In this document: piece after piece, positions 1 through 9,243 of the stretch
How the letters are laid out: every line of letters begins with the position of its first letter
How positions within the stretch are numbered: position 1 is the stretch's first letter
NCBI RefSeq assembly: GCF_001597745.1
Contig: NZ_LUHJ01000042.1
Location: forward strand, 62,001-126,000
DNA: 64,000 bases
Direction of reading: 5' to 3'
Origin: Anabaena sp. 4-3
GTDB taxonomy: Bacteria > Cyanobacteriota > Cyanobacteriia > Cyanobacteriales > Nostocaceae
The notes under the pieces: generated by a model
Database searches by the model: none
What the model was told of the DNA's origin: nothing
Seen by the model: the letters and a program-made list of their open reading frames with translations, nothing else
Translations under genes and position numbers: made by a program

Positions 1-292
1 TTTGTCGCCTTCTCTGTTTCAAACCTCAGTTAAAAAACATAACTTTTAATAAAATTTAACTTTTTTTTGTCTTTCGGGTTCCAGTTTGAAAGGAACCTTA
101 TTTTTTCTTTTTTGCTAAAATAGCATTAGGTGTTAAAAGTATAATTAACTACTTATGTTGCTTACGAAATTTCCAAAAAACAATCTTAAGTATAGATTAA
201 CACTTAATGTGGTCACGTCTACTTAATTAGAGCCATAGATTAGACCGTAAGATTAATTTTGATTTTAACTATAATTTGGCTATTCAGCCGTC

Positions 293-2506
293 ATGAGCGT
301 GAATGATACTGTAAATTCCGAGAATTCTGTTTGGAACAGGCAAGTATATCACCGTTTAAAACTTGCCGTTAGTCTTGGTTTACGGCGACAACTATTTTTA
401 GCTGTAAGTGATGATTTACACTTAAGAAATCAAGTAGCTGCCCGCTTGCATTCTACTTTAGCCTATCCGGTGGGACAGGTGCTATATCAGCCAGCAGATG
501 GTCAAGGTATTAGCACCCCTGCTTACCCGCGATTAGTGACTTTGCGCTTAAATGTCAGTGAGCCAAATCCCATAGAACAAATTAATCAGTGGTTGACTAA
601 TTATCCGCCGCCAGTTGTGGGTGCATCCCAAGACAATCCAGGAAAGCCTTTACCAATACCAACATTTCAGATTGTGGGTGTGGAGCAACTGACAAAAGAA
701 TCGGTATCAGGTCAGCGTTTATTTTTACATTATCTACGCTTGTGCGAACAGTATTTTTCTGGTCAAAAGTCTAGCAGATTTTTGGAATCTAGCGTGTTAT
801 TGTGGTTATCGCGTCCTTGGTTATCCGCGATTCAGCAGTCAGTACCAGAGTTTTGGCGTTGGCGTACTGGTGTGTTTGTTTTTGCTGGAGAACCGACACC
901 AGCAACACAAAATCAAGGTTATCCTGAGCGTTTTTCTAGTTACCAAAGTTTTAACTTCGGGAATTTTGAACAATCTATACTAGATGATTTCAGTCTGGAA
1001 ACAGAAGTTAGAGCTAGGGATACGACAGAACTAGAATTAAGCGATCAGATCGACTTACCAACAGATATGTCTGGCAACACACCACAAGTTAAAGATGAAG
1101 TTTCAGGATCAATTTCAGAGTTATTAACCAGTAAGCCAAAACCACAGGGACTCTCTACTACAAATAGTCAAGTTAAAACTCCATCCCTGTTGTCTTTGTC
1201 TCATGTCAGTCAAGAATTAACAGAGTTAGTGTCAGCGACAAGTAACAAGAATGTTGTGCCAGCAGGTGAGGATAACTGGCAACCCCAGGAATTATTGTTA
1301 GAAATTGAGAAATTACACTCACAAAAAGCTTCCGGCGAGATGCTGGCAACTGCTTATCTTCAGTTGGGTAACTTATATCGTCTTTATATTGAACAGGGAA
1401 ACTCAACTTTAGAAAACCTGATGGTAGCGATTATTGCCTATCAGGAGGCAATTACTTATGATGATAAATCTCCAGAACTGCCGAATATTCTCAATGATCT
1501 CGGTACACTGTATTGGATGCTGTATCGCACACCATCCAGTTCTGAAGCCGGACAAACTTATATAGAACAAGCAATTGAATTTTATCAGTTGGCTTTAAAA
1601 ATAATTTCCCCAGAAACCCAAACAGAAACTTATGCGCGGGTGCAAAATAATTTGGGTACAGCCTACGGTGATTTAGCTGGCTTTGCTCATCCGGCGGAAA
1701 ATTGGCAGAAAGCGGTTTCAGCTTATATTGAGGCGTTGCGCTACCGCAGGGTAGAATTAGATGCGCTCAAGTATGCAGCTTGTCAGAACAATTTAGGTAC
1801 TGCTTACTGGCATTTAGCACAATATCATCAGCCGATTGTACATTTAAAGCAAGCGATCGCTGCCTACAAACAAGCTCTAGCTTACTATCATCCCCAGGAT
1901 GAACCGCTAAAATATGGGATGATTCAAAACAATATCGGTACTGCTTATTGGAATTTGGCACAGTATGAACAGCCTGTAGAACATCTCCAGTTAGCTATTG
2001 AAGTTTACCGGGAAGCTTTAAAATATCGCACTCCGGCAAATGTTCCCAGTGCTTGCGCGGCGACAGAGAATAATTTGGGTACTGCTTATTGGCATTTAGC
2101 TAATTGTAGCCAAACTCAGAAGGAGGAGCGACGCAAGTTATTACAATTGTGTATTGATGCTTACGAAGAAGCGATCGCTTTGGCTGATTCACTCAGCAAT
2201 ACAGCCTTAAGCTTTGATTTGTTCGCTACTCATAATAACTTAGGGCTAGCTCATTATCAGTTAGTCACAGACAATAGCTTTGATGGCGAACAAACTAGGC
2301 GATCGCATCACTTAGAAGCAGCATTAAACAATCATCTGCAAGCTTTAAATGGTTTGAGTAAACAACCAGAGGCTTATCAAACCACTTTCACTTATATAGT
2401 CAGAACTATTCGGGCGTTCCACAATGAATTAGGTATCCAAGGACAAAATTTAGCTTTATCTAAAGTTCCTGGTCATTTGTTACCGGAAATTTTACCAAAA
2501 TTATAG
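293..2506 (+). CDS. TPR-repeat protein with N-terminal STAND/AAA-like region
   Basis: A 737-residue soluble protein. Residues about 15-210 resemble an N-terminal domain that I associate with cyanobacterial TPR and regulatory proteins (LFLAVSDD near residue 35, then LLWLSRPW and EFWRWRTGVFVF near 170-195). I see no intact Walker A. Residues about 210-330 are low-complexity and acidic. From about 340 to 690 there are at least five tetratricopeptide-like repeats marked by NNLGTAYWHLAQ-type helices, spaced about 50 residues apart, so the likely role is protein-protein scaffolding. It starts with ATG after a 290-bp AT-rich upstream region in which I see no other gene. The next gene is convergent. 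No enzymatic function can be assigned. Confidence 0.85.
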   Translation: MSVNDTVNSENSVWNRQVYHRLKLAVSLGLRRQLFLAVSDDLHLRNQVAARLHSTLAYPVGQVLYQPADGQGISTPAYPRLVTLRLNVSEPNPIEQINQWLTNYPPPVVGASQDNPGKPLPIPTFQIVGVEQLTKESVSGQRLFLHYLRLCEQYFSGQKSSRFLESSVLLWLSRPWLSAIQQSVPEFWRWRTGVFVFAGEPTPATQNQGYPERFSSYQSFNFGNFEQSILDDFSLETEVRARDTTELELSDQIDLPTDMSGNTPQVKDEVSGSISELLTSKPKPQGLSTTNSQVKTPSLLSLSHVSQELTELVSATSNKNVVPAGEDNWQPQELLLEIEKLHSQKASGEMLATAYLQLGNLYRLYIEQGNSTLENLMVAIIAYQEAITYDDKSPELPNILNDLGTLYWMLYRTPSSSEAGQTYIEQAIEFYQLALKIISPETQTETYARVQNNLGTAYGDLAGFAHPAENWQKAVSAYIEALRYRRVELDALKYAACQNNLGTAYWHLAQYHQPIVHLKQAIAAYKQALAYYHPQDEPLKYGMIQNNIGTAYWNLAQYEQPVEHLQLAIEVYREALKYRTPANVPSACAATENNLGTAYWHLANCSQTQKEERRKLLQLCIDAYEEAIALADSLSNTALSFDLFATHNNLGLAHYQLVTDNSFDGEQTRRSHHLEAALNNHLQALNGLSKQPEAYQTTFTYIVRTIRAFHNELGIQGQNLALSKVPGHLLPEILPKL

Positions 2507-2538
2507 TTTTGTGACAATTTAATCATACTTAGTAAAAA

Positions 2539-2566
2539 GTTTGTAGTCAGGACTTTAGTCCTGAGA
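2539..2566. repeat. Dispersed AGGACTTTAGTCCT hairpin
   Basis: The inverted repeat GTCAGGACTTTAGTCCTGA lies between two convergent genes. The same core recurs at about 4139, 4278, 28156, 38357, 41493 and 42812, always in intergenic DNA. It may double as a bidirectional terminator here, but it has no strong T-run. Confidence 0.7.
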
Positions 2567-2613
2567 AATGGGCTATAGCCGCTTAATACAAACTTAATTA
2601 CCATTGCCAATAT

Positions 2614-4104
2614 CTAATTCATACTCAGTAAATCGTGTCCACGCCGATAAATTTCACCTGCGTAGTCTGTCCAATTACCTTGTCCCCAATAGCGAAAACA
2701 GCTTGTTTGCAGTAACAAATTATGTAGCAATGCTTGACGATATTCTGATTTTTTGGTAATAGATTTATTTGCGGAGTTAATTAATAAGTTATCAAACTTT
2801 TGATGAAATAAACTACTTAATTCATACATGGGAGATAAAACATTATCATAACCTTTTACCCAACTGATATGATTAGTCCAAGAGGCTCCATCTACATGAA
2901 AGTTTGGGTTAATTTGCTTTAATTCTTGAATAGCATTTTCCACAGCTTCAGGTTGATAATTATCTAGGTTGACTCGTTGCCAGATTTGATGTTGCCCTAC
3001 AGGTTGACACTGGGGAAAATCTTCTGATTGACAACCAGTCGCCTCAATTAATTCTAAATATTCAGTACCACACACCCCAACAACATGGGATTTTCCACCA
3101 CCGTTGTTGAGCATATCCCACCAAGCTTGTTTGAAGGCGTTGGGAAATTCATTCATCATCACGCCGCCATTTTCACCGTCACCAATTTGACTAACTATTG
3201 GTGGAATCAAGTTTGTTCCTAACTGTTGTTTTGATAAAGTTTTAGCTTCATAATATGGCTGCATTTGCCCAACTAACTTAGTATCTGAACCTTGGGTTTT
3301 AATTAAAGCAGTAATACTAATAGTTTCGCCTTGGGAATTGCGAGCCATCAGCCGATGTGGTAAATGTTTATGAGTTAAAGATTGACCATCAATTGTTTCT
3401 ACTGAATGTTCTTGTACAAGTAACCAGCGATAGCCACATTCTTTTAAAGCTTTGACAAATGCGAATAATGTATCGGGGTGATTTGGTAGGTGCATTTCTG
3501 GCGGCGAAAATCCTTTAACTCGCGCTAGTGCTTCCCAGCCAAAAATTGCGGCAAAATGTTGTTGCCATGCGAGGATATGTAATTTAATATCTGGTATGGG
3601 GGTAGATGGTACAACAGCATGACCCCACATTGTCCCTAACCATTCTACATAGGGTTGATAGGTAGGGTTGCAAGTAATCCGCTTGAGATTATCTAGTATA
3701 TCGTTGCGTCCCATTTGTCGGAGTCCCCACAACAGATTACCAGAGTAATCTAACATGACGCGGGGATTGCAACCTTGATTGACAAGTTCGGGAATGAAAT
3801 CACCCATGCGACTGTAACAATCAGCAAAAGGTGCAGCGTTGTGGTTGTCGCCTTCATGGGGATGTTCAAACATATATTGCAGATTGCTGATTAGTTCGCC
3901 ACCACTACCAGCTGGTATAGTAGGTTGGTGGAAATGTAAGGCGATCGCAAATGTTGCATTGACATCCTCTAACCTGATATTGGTTGAAGGTAAGAACACA
4001 GGCGCATCATGATTAACTACAGAAATCACCTCAGCTTCCCATCCAGATATATTCGGTAAACCATCAATAATTTCTGGCAGGGTGGAATTTTTTGAGGATA
4101 GCAT
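2614..4104 (-). CDS. Glycoside hydrolase family 57 protein
   Basis: A 496-residue protein of the GH57 alpha-amylase/alpha-mannosidase-like group. The first GH57 motif is visible as ALHFHQP (about residue 55). A later PPEMHLPN segment (about residue 200) fits the motif carrying the nucleophile Glu, and IGDGENGG (about residue 310) fits an acid/base Asp region; these two assignments rest on memory of the family, not on an alignment. No signal peptide is seen, so it is probably cytoplasmic and acts on alpha-glucans such as glycogen. Many cyanobacterial GH57 proteins are branching enzymes or uncharacterised; this one is shorter than the branching enzymes, and I cannot give a substrate. It is a single gene flanked by hairpin repeats on both sides. 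Confidence 0.85.
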   Translation of the reverse strand: MLSSKNSTLPEIIDGLPNISGWEAEVISVVNHDAPVFLPSTNIRLEDVNATFAIALHFHQPTIPAGSGGELISNLQYMFEHPHEGDNHNAAPFADCYSRMGDFIPELVNQGCNPRVMLDYSGNLLWGLRQMGRNDILDNLKRITCNPTYQPYVEWLGTMWGHAVVPSTPIPDIKLHILAWQQHFAAIFGWEALARVKGFSPPEMHLPNHPDTLFAFVKALKECGYRWLLVQEHSVETIDGQSLTHKHLPHRLMARNSQGETISITALIKTQGSDTKLVGQMQPYYEAKTLSKQQLGTNLIPPIVSQIGDGENGGVMMNEFPNAFKQAWWDMLNNGGGKSHVVGVCGTEYLELIEATGCQSEDFPQCQPVGQHQIWQRVNLDNYQPEAVENAIQELKQINPNFHVDGASWTNHISWVKGYDNVLSPMYELSSLFHQKFDNLLINSANKSITKKSEYRQALLHNLLLQTSCFRYWGQGNWTDYAGEIYRRGHDLLSMN

Positions 4105-4135
4105 TTTGTTGACTCTGCAAACAAGAATACCTGAT

Positions 4136-4300
4136 TATAGTTTGTAGTGAGGACTTTAATCCTCTCTTAAACAAGCTATCCCAACAAAATCATCTCTTGT
4201 AGGGTGCGTCATCTGCGATGATTTGGTAAATATCAACAGATTTTCCACATCTGACGCACCTTAACCCAGGAAATAAGGACTAAAGTCCTTACTACGAACT
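4136..4300. repeat. Composite of dispersed hairpin repeats
   Basis: Two inverted copies of the AGGACTTTAGTCCT-type repeat (about 4139-4166 and 4278-4300) bracket a second inverted pair, GTAGGGTGCGTCA...TGACGCACC (about 4200-4262). The inner pair is the central part of the 123-bp MITE described at 12608. No gene is seen in this stretch. Confidence 0.65.
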
Positions 4301-4312
4301 CAAAAGACAATT

Positions 4313-5176
4313 TTACGGCTTGCGAGCAAATACAAAGGGAAAGCGTGGTTCTGTCCAGAATAAATCAGCAAAACGCTGGAATTTGGTCAAAAAACTCGGT
4401 TTTGCTGCTCCTGTGGGTGCTGCGATTTTTAAAATCAATTCCAGCAACCCAGGTGCTAAACGTTGACACCACACCGCTAAATGACTTTGCCAACCTACTA
4501 AAATTTCTGGTGTATCTTTTTTTAATCCTATAACAAGGGCTTTGGCTACTTGTTGGGGAGTCATGGGTATTACCCAGCGAAATAGTTTTAAGTCGCGCAC
4601 CATGTCTGTGTCGGTGAGAGTAGGCAACAAGGCTTTGACTTGGATGTTGTACTCTGCGAGTTCTTGACGCAAAGCTTGGGTAAATCCTAAGATGGCAAAC
4701 TTTGTTGCTGAATATGTCGCCATTGTCGGGGCGGCTACTTTCCCCATTAAGCTGGAAACATTGATAATTGTTCCCTGTCTTTGGCTAGCCATGCGTTTGG
4801 CTATCAGACTGGTGAGGGTGTACATTCCCAATAAGTTTACAGACAGTTCTTCTTGCAGTTGCGGGATTTTGGAACGCAGAAATGAGTTTTGGTATGCTAC
4901 ACCTGCACAGTTGATTAACAGGTGAATAGGGCCATAACTGCGCCAAATTTGAGCAATGGCGATGTTAACTTCTGTTACTTGCGTTAAATCAATCGCTAAG
5001 GTGGTTGCTTCAACGCCCATTGCTTCGATTTCTTGGGCTACTTCTCTTAATTTTCGGCGATCGCGCGCTACTAAGATCAGCCGTTTTACACCTTGTTGTC
5101 CTAATTCTAAGGCGATCGCTCGCCCAATGCCACGAGAAGCCCCTGTTATCAGGGCAACTTTCCCTTGAAGATTCAT
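4313..5176 (-). CDS. Short-chain dehydrogenase/reductase (SDR)
   Basis: A 287-residue classical SDR. The NAD(P)-binding motif TGASRGIGRA lies near residue 12, the NCAG-equivalent (LLINCAGVAY) near residue 88, the catalytic Ser in NVSSLMG near 140, and the YSATK Tyr/Lys pair near 155. The basic residues after beta-2 (ARDRRK) suggest NADPH preference, which is an inference. The substrate is unknown. The C-terminal 40 residues are hydrophobic and may associate with membrane. The start is supported by a strong GGAGGTG ribosome-binding site about 8 nt upstream. It is a single transcription unit. Confidence 0.9.
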   Translation of the reverse strand: MNLQGKVALITGASRGIGRAIALELGQQGVKRLILVARDRRKLREVAQEIEAMGVEATTLAIDLTQVTEVNIAIAQIWRSYGPIHLLINCAGVAYQNSFLRSKIPQLQEELSVNLLGMYTLTSLIAKRMASQRQGTIINVSSLMGKVAAPTMATYSATKFAILGFTQALRQELAEYNIQVKALLPTLTDTDMVRDLKLFRWVIPMTPQQVAKALVIGLKKDTPEILVGWQSHLAVWCQRLAPGLLELILKIAAPTGAAKPSFLTKFQRFADLFWTEPRFPFVFARKP

Positions 5177-5642
5177 ACTTGTTCACCTCCAGAGTCTAAG
5201 TCTTACCCCAGTGCATCAACTATCAGCACCACATCCTGCACAGGCTAAGACAAATCATCGGTTTTGCTCAAAATCTCAACAGTAATTAGTTCTCAGCGAT
5301 CAAATCTTTTTGTTCGACTAATTTGCATTGCTCACAGTTTCCAGATTGCAAATCAATGCTGTACACTCTTGGCTGAATAGATTAGCTCTTATGTTTTACC
5401 CCTCCTGAACCAGAGCGTTTTTCAGCATCATTGTCAATACACACACTAGCAATTAAATCAAGCAGTTGCAATCTTTTTTAATAAGTATTTCTTAATACTT
5501 GTTTATAAGAATATATATAAGCTTCGTAATCTGCAATAAGTTTTTATAAATACTACGCCCTCAATATGGCGATCTCCTGACAATTAGTCATTAGTCATTA
5601 GTCATTAGTCATTAGTTTTTCTCCCCCTGCCCCCCTGCCCCC
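5177..5642. other. Intergenic region with heptamer repeats
   Basis: 466 bp between two minus-strand genes. Positions 5583-5616 hold about five copies of the heptamer TTAGTCA (a short tandemly repeated repetitive sequence, STRR). A CCCCCTGCC run (about 5622-5645) follows next to the stop codon of the hydrolase gene. I see no credible ORF or RNA gene in the rest. Confidence 0.6.
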
Positions 5643-7286
5643 CTACTTCCTGATAGCTTGATTTAACTGTTCTGTACTCAAGTAATCTATGAGACTGAGA
5701 TTGAGGGGAGATTTACTAATATATTGGGCGTAGGATGGTTGTAAATAAACGCGGTATTCAGTGCGATTGATCAGATTAGTTTCTAAAAAAGCTACACTTA
5801 AGGCTTTGAGATAGGAATAAGCAGCAGTAGGATCAGGGCCAAGTAAAGCATCGGGTACAGGTAATACTTTACTCTCAGGATCAGATTCACCTATAAAAGT
5901 AAAATGAGAGCCGTTTTCAACTAAGGCTAAGTATTTATTAGGGTTAGTCAGCCAAGTAAAGGGACGAATTTGTTCGGGTACTGGTGGGGCGAAAATATCT
6001 TGACTACCTGCTACTAACATCACAGGGAGGGAAATTTGACTGATCCCAGTTTCACCAAAAATTGCGCTATTGACGGGGTTAACCGCAATGATGGCTTTGA
6101 TGCGTTCATCCTTTAACCCATAGTTGTTGAAAGCTAACTGAGTTGCTTGACACTGCAAAATTAACGATAAATTCAAATATGAGTTATTGGGTTGACACTC
6201 TTGGCGGAGTGCTTCAAAATTAAACTTTGCACCTGCTAAGGCTAAGACAGTATAGCCTCCCAGAGATTGACCAATTGCGGCTACTTGCTGGAAATTGAGT
6301 TTACCCTGAAGCTGGGGATCGAAAGTTTCTCTCCGTTGCAGTTCATCGAGTAGAAACTTGATATCTAAAGGTCTATCAATAAATTCCTGTGGTTCGGGTG
6401 GTTGTGCTAAACCAGCAAAGTATTGCTGAAAGCGTTGAGCATTACTACCAGGATGTTCTAATGCAGCTACAGCGTAGCCGTAGGATGCGAGATGTTCGGC
6501 TAAATAAGCAAAAGTGTAGCGGTCTGAGGCGATACCATGAGAAATGACAACTAAGGGGAAAGGTGGTTTTTTATCAGTCTCGGTGGTGGTGGTGGGTAGG
6601 TAGACATCCACAGGGAGACGGCGATCGCGTGACAGATCAGTTAATGTTAAACTAATTTTTTGCCAAGGGAACTTTCCAGGCGATCGCAAATCTGGTAGTT
6701 TTGGTAATAGGGATAAATCCGACTGAGATTGAAGAGTTTGCCTCAATGCTTGTTGTTGCAAATCAGCCACAACTTTATCCCTAGTTTTGAGTAATTGGGA
6801 CAAATCGTCAATTATTTCGACTGCTTCCGTAAAATTTAGTCGCAGGCGATCGCTGGGAAACTGCCGCAGTACATTAATCAGTGACAAACCCTCTGGGGAA
6901 GCAGCCGACAAAATTAACGCAGCACGTAAAGCATAGAAACCATTGCGGCGAGAATCAGTTAACAGTAATTCTCCTAGTCTTTGTAATACCTGTTCACCAA
7001 CTGGCGAGTAAGTCACTTGAGATACTAACGTAGGCGTGACATTGAAACGAATTTGAAGTAATTCCCGTAGTTGAGCCAGTTGTTCAGGTGTGGCGCGTTG
7101 GGCGTAAAATCTCAAGTCATCATCTATCTTCCCTTCTTTAGCAAAAGTTTCTAACGAATCCACAGGTAGGGTAAATTCCCCAAAGGGAGGGTAAAAAAAA
7201 CTGATGCTTTCTGCGCTAAAGCCGGGAGTAGCCGTTAAAAATGTAGATATTAAACCTAAACTCAGATATTTGAGTATCTTTTTCAT
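5643..7286 (-). CDS. Exported alpha/beta hydrolase with DUF1400 domain
   Basis: 547 residues from the chosen ATG. An upstream in-frame start at 7322 would add 12 residues, but the signal peptide begins here (MKKILKYLSLGLISTFL... cleaved near GFSA), so the protein is probably exported. Residues about 25-150 match the cyanobacterial DUF1400 region found in front of hydrolases. The rest is an alpha/beta-hydrolase fold: oxyanion-region VISHGIASDRYT near 250, nucleophile elbow GQSLGGYT near 335, and a possible catalytic His in NGSHFTF near 455. It resembles dienelactone hydrolase or PAF-acetylhydrolase-like esterases. The substrate is unknown. The C-terminus uses codons next to a C-rich intergenic repeat. 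Confidence 0.85.
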   Translation of the reverse strand: MKKILKYLSLGLISTFLTATPGFSAESISFFYPPFGEFTLPVDSLETFAKEGKIDDDLRFYAQRATPEQLAQLRELLQIRFNVTPTLVSQVTYSPVGEQVLQRLGELLLTDSRRNGFYALRAALILSAASPEGLSLINVLRQFPSDRLRLNFTEAVEIIDDLSQLLKTRDKVVADLQQQALRQTLQSQSDLSLLPKLPDLRSPGKFPWQKISLTLTDLSRDRRLPVDVYLPTTTTETDKKPPFPLVVISHGIASDRYTFAYLAEHLASYGYAVAALEHPGSNAQRFQQYFAGLAQPPEPQEFIDRPLDIKFLLDELQRRETFDPQLQGKLNFQQVAAIGQSLGGYTVLALAGAKFNFEALRQECQPNNSYLNLSLILQCQATQLAFNNYGLKDERIKAIIAVNPVNSAIFGETGISQISLPVMLVAGSQDIFAPPVPEQIRPFTWLTNPNKYLALVENGSHFTFIGESDPESKVLPVPDALLGPDPTAAYSYLKALSVAFLETNLINRTEYRVYLQPSYAQYISKSPLNLSLIDYLSTEQLNQAIRK

Positions 7287-7403
7287 AAGAATAGCCGGCT
7301 TTTTTACCCCGCAATTCCGCATAAACTTACCCTTTGGTTGGGTGTGTCAGCCTCCTTGCGGGAATAGGTGAGCGATTAACTCACCCCAAAATTTGATAAA
7401 ACT

Positions 7404-8021
7404 TTATCTATTACCGGGACTGCCAGGAATTGGTTGAGAATCAAAGGTAGGACTGAATGTTGTGGGTGGTTGATTGGGTGGAGTCAAGGAAGGTATACCA
7501 CCAATGCGATCGCTACCATCAATACAAGTATCAAGAGCCTGAATCGGGGCAATGTCTATCTGACTACGTAAACCTACTACACACCGAGCAAAACGCTCTG
7601 GTAAGAGAGTGCGACTACAATAGTTTAACACTGCTGGGTTAACTGCTTGTTGAGTATTGCGACTAACGGAAACCACACAAGTAGCTAATTCCTTGGGTCG
7701 TCTTGCTTGTCCACACACAGAAAGCGCATCAGTAGCACTAATCTCTGTACGATTTTTAATAAAAACCACACAGGAAGATAAATCTGTCGGACGTAACGCC
7801 GCCGCACAAGCTTGTGCTGCTGCTTGTCCGCTTATACCCACACCTAAGAGTCTCCCTGCACAGGCGCGATAGTTATTGTCATAAGAACCACTAACAGCCA
7901 TACTGGGGACGCTGATTCCTACACAACCAACCACAGCCAAAATTGGTGCTGTCAACCGCATCAGAGAATTTTTAAATTTTCCTGGTTGGGTTTCCCAGCC
8001 ACTAACCACTGTTTTACTCAT
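7404..8021 (-). CDS. Secreted protein with four Cys-containing repeats
   Basis: I chose the ATG at 8021 (205 residues) because GGAG lies 7 nt upstream; ATG 8027 and a TTG at 8042 are also in frame. An N-terminal hydrophobic segment (LTAPILAVVGCVGISVPSMA) looks like a signal peptide. The mature part has about four degenerate repeats of 36-38 residues with the pattern AL..C....RP..L..CVV.I, giving regularly spaced pairs of Cys that could form disulfides in the periplasm. The tail is Pro/Ser/Thr-rich (TPPNQPPTTF). I do not recognise the family. It lies downstream of, and convergent to, nothing informative. Confidence 0.75.
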   Translation of the reverse strand: MSKTVVSGWETQPGKFKNSLMRLTAPILAVVGCVGISVPSMAVSGSYDNNYRACAGRLLGVGISGQAAAQACAAALRPTDLSSCVVFIKNRTEISATDALSVCGQARRPKELATCVVSVSRNTQQAVNPAVLNYCSRTLLPERFARCVVGLRSQIDIAPIQALDTCIDGSDRIGGIPSLTPPNQPPTTFSPTFDSQPIPGSPGNR

Positions 8022-8546
8022 TGCCATTCTCCAAACACCCAAGGTTATGCTAACTCAAATGTGCAGCCAATCGAAGGCAAATCAGGCAAAACCAGAGAAA
8101 AGGGGGAGTGGGGGGAGTAGGGGAAGAAGAACTTTTACCCAATCAACAGTCAACAATCAACAATCAACAATTTTTTGTTAAAATAATGATTTGTCAGAAT
8201 TCTTAAATTTGCTGACCGTCAGAACAGTTAGGAAATAAGTTTGATTTCCTACTGTGTAATCTCACAATTCCGATCCGTCACTGGTATCTCAAAATCAGCC
8301 CATACGGAAAAGAGCTAAAAAAAATTAAATACCCTGGGACACAGGGGAATTTACGCTTGTGGGAGTAGTCCGTTAAGCGGCTGGCTTGAAAAAGTGTAGT
8401 CGGACTAGACATGAACTTGTAAGACCAAGACTAGGTTTGCTTAGTCAAGGCAATGTTCAGCCCAAGAATCCTCTTGCGTTTACGCCGAGGAATGTCACAA
8501 TAGTATTTCTGGGTAAAGTTTAAACAGGATTAGATTAAGGAAACTC
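8022..8546. other. rpsD upstream region with IS remnant and repeats
   Basis: 525 bp between divergent genes. It holds a G-rich stretch (about 8095-8130), a short AGTCAACAATCAACAATCAACAA repeat-like tract (about 8143-8170), and a decayed tnpB 3' end with right-end hairpin (listed separately). The rpsD promoter must lie here or just upstream. I could not recognise a defined S4 autoregulatory leader. Confidence 0.5.
8334..8498 (+). pseudogene. Remnant of tnpB 3' end plus IS200/IS605-type right end
   Basis: Reading from about 8337, the plus strand encodes GHRGIYACGSSPLSGWLEKV and a stop (8397). This resembles the C-terminal end of TnpB proteins (G-H-x-G-I-x-A-C-G pattern). About 65 nt downstream comes an IS605-type right-end hairpin, AAGAATCCTC...GAGGAATGTCA (8464-8497). 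The same right-end pattern occurs reversed at 42970-43005 and, with CCCC in place of CCTC, at the intact element ending near 26688. No upstream tnpB coding remains. The segment equals the part of such elements that encodes the omega RNA scaffold. Confidence 0.55.
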
Positions 8547-9155
8547 ATGTCCCGATATAGAGGGCCACGGCTTAGAATTGTACGTCGTTTGGGCGAATTG
8601 CCTGGATTAACTCGTAAGAGCGCAAGACGCGCTTATCCACCAGGTCAGCACGGTCAGAACCGCAAAAAGCGTTCTGAATACGCTGTCCGTCTAGAAGAAA
8701 AGCAAAAGCTACGTTGTAACTACGGTTTGACCGAAAAGCAGCTGTTACGCTATGTGCGTAAGGCTAGACGGGTAACTGGTTCTACCGGACAAGTGCTGTT
8801 GCAATTGCTAGAGATGCGCTTGGATAATACCGTTTTCCGCTTGGGTATGGCTCCCACTATCCCAGCTGCTAGACAGTTGGTGAATCATGGTCACGTTACA
8901 GTTAACGGTCGTGTAGTGAATATCGCCAGCTATCAAACTCGTCCCGGTGAAGTAATTGCGGTCAGAGACAGAGCGCAATCCCGGAAGTTGGTGGAGAATA
9001 ATTTACAATATCCCGGTCTAGCTAACCTTCCCAATCATTTAGAGTTTGATAAAAACAAACTGGAAGGTAAGGTAAACAGTGTCATTGAACGCGAATGGGT
9101 GGCACTACAAGTTAACGAACTGCTGGTCGTGGAATACTACTCACGACAAGCCTAG
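8547..9155 (+). CDS. rpsD: 30S ribosomal protein S4
   Basis: 202 residues, the normal length for cyanobacterial/plastid S4. The N-terminus ([16 protein letters not shown]) and the S4 RNA-binding domain ([15 protein letters not shown]...[13 protein letters not shown], residues about 90-125) are clear. It nucleates small-subunit assembly on 16S rRNA. It is preceded by AAGGAAAC as ribosome-binding site and stands alone, outside a ribosomal protein operon, as is usual for rpsD in cyanobacteria. An IS remnant ends only about 50 bp upstream of its start. Confidence 0.98.
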   Translation: MSRYRGPRLRIVRRLGELPGLTRKSARRAYPPGQHGQNRKKRSEYAVRLEEKQKLRCNYGLTEKQLLRYVRKARRVTGSTGQVLLQLLEMRLDNTVFRLGMAPTIPAARQLVNHGHVTVNGRVVNIASYQTRPGEVIAVRDRAQSRKLVENNLQYPGLANLPNHLEFDKNKLEGKVNSVIEREWVALQVNELLVVEYYSRQA

Positions 9156-9156
9156 T

Positions 9157-9243
9157 TCTTGGTCAATAGTCCACAGTCAATAGTCCATAGTCAGATGATA
9201 ATTAATAGTTGACTAATGACTATTGACTAATGACTAATGACTA
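9157..9243. repeat. Heptamer/nonamer tandem repeats between rpsD and moaA
   Basis: Variants of AATAGTCCACAGTC followed by several TGACTAATGACTA units fill the 85 bp between the convergent rpsD and moaA stops and overlap the last codon of moaA. They are STRR-type repeats in both orientations and can fold into a weak hairpin. Confidence 0.7.

Noticed and set aside
5583-5616. Direct repeats resembling a CRISPR array
   Set aside because: The unit is seven bases, contiguous and without spacers. Other arrays of the same unit (12484, 30684, 42026) look the same.
8334-8498. A tRNA or ribosomal leader RNA
   Set aside because: I could not form a cloverleaf with a T-loop sequence. The segment is better explained as an IS remnant.
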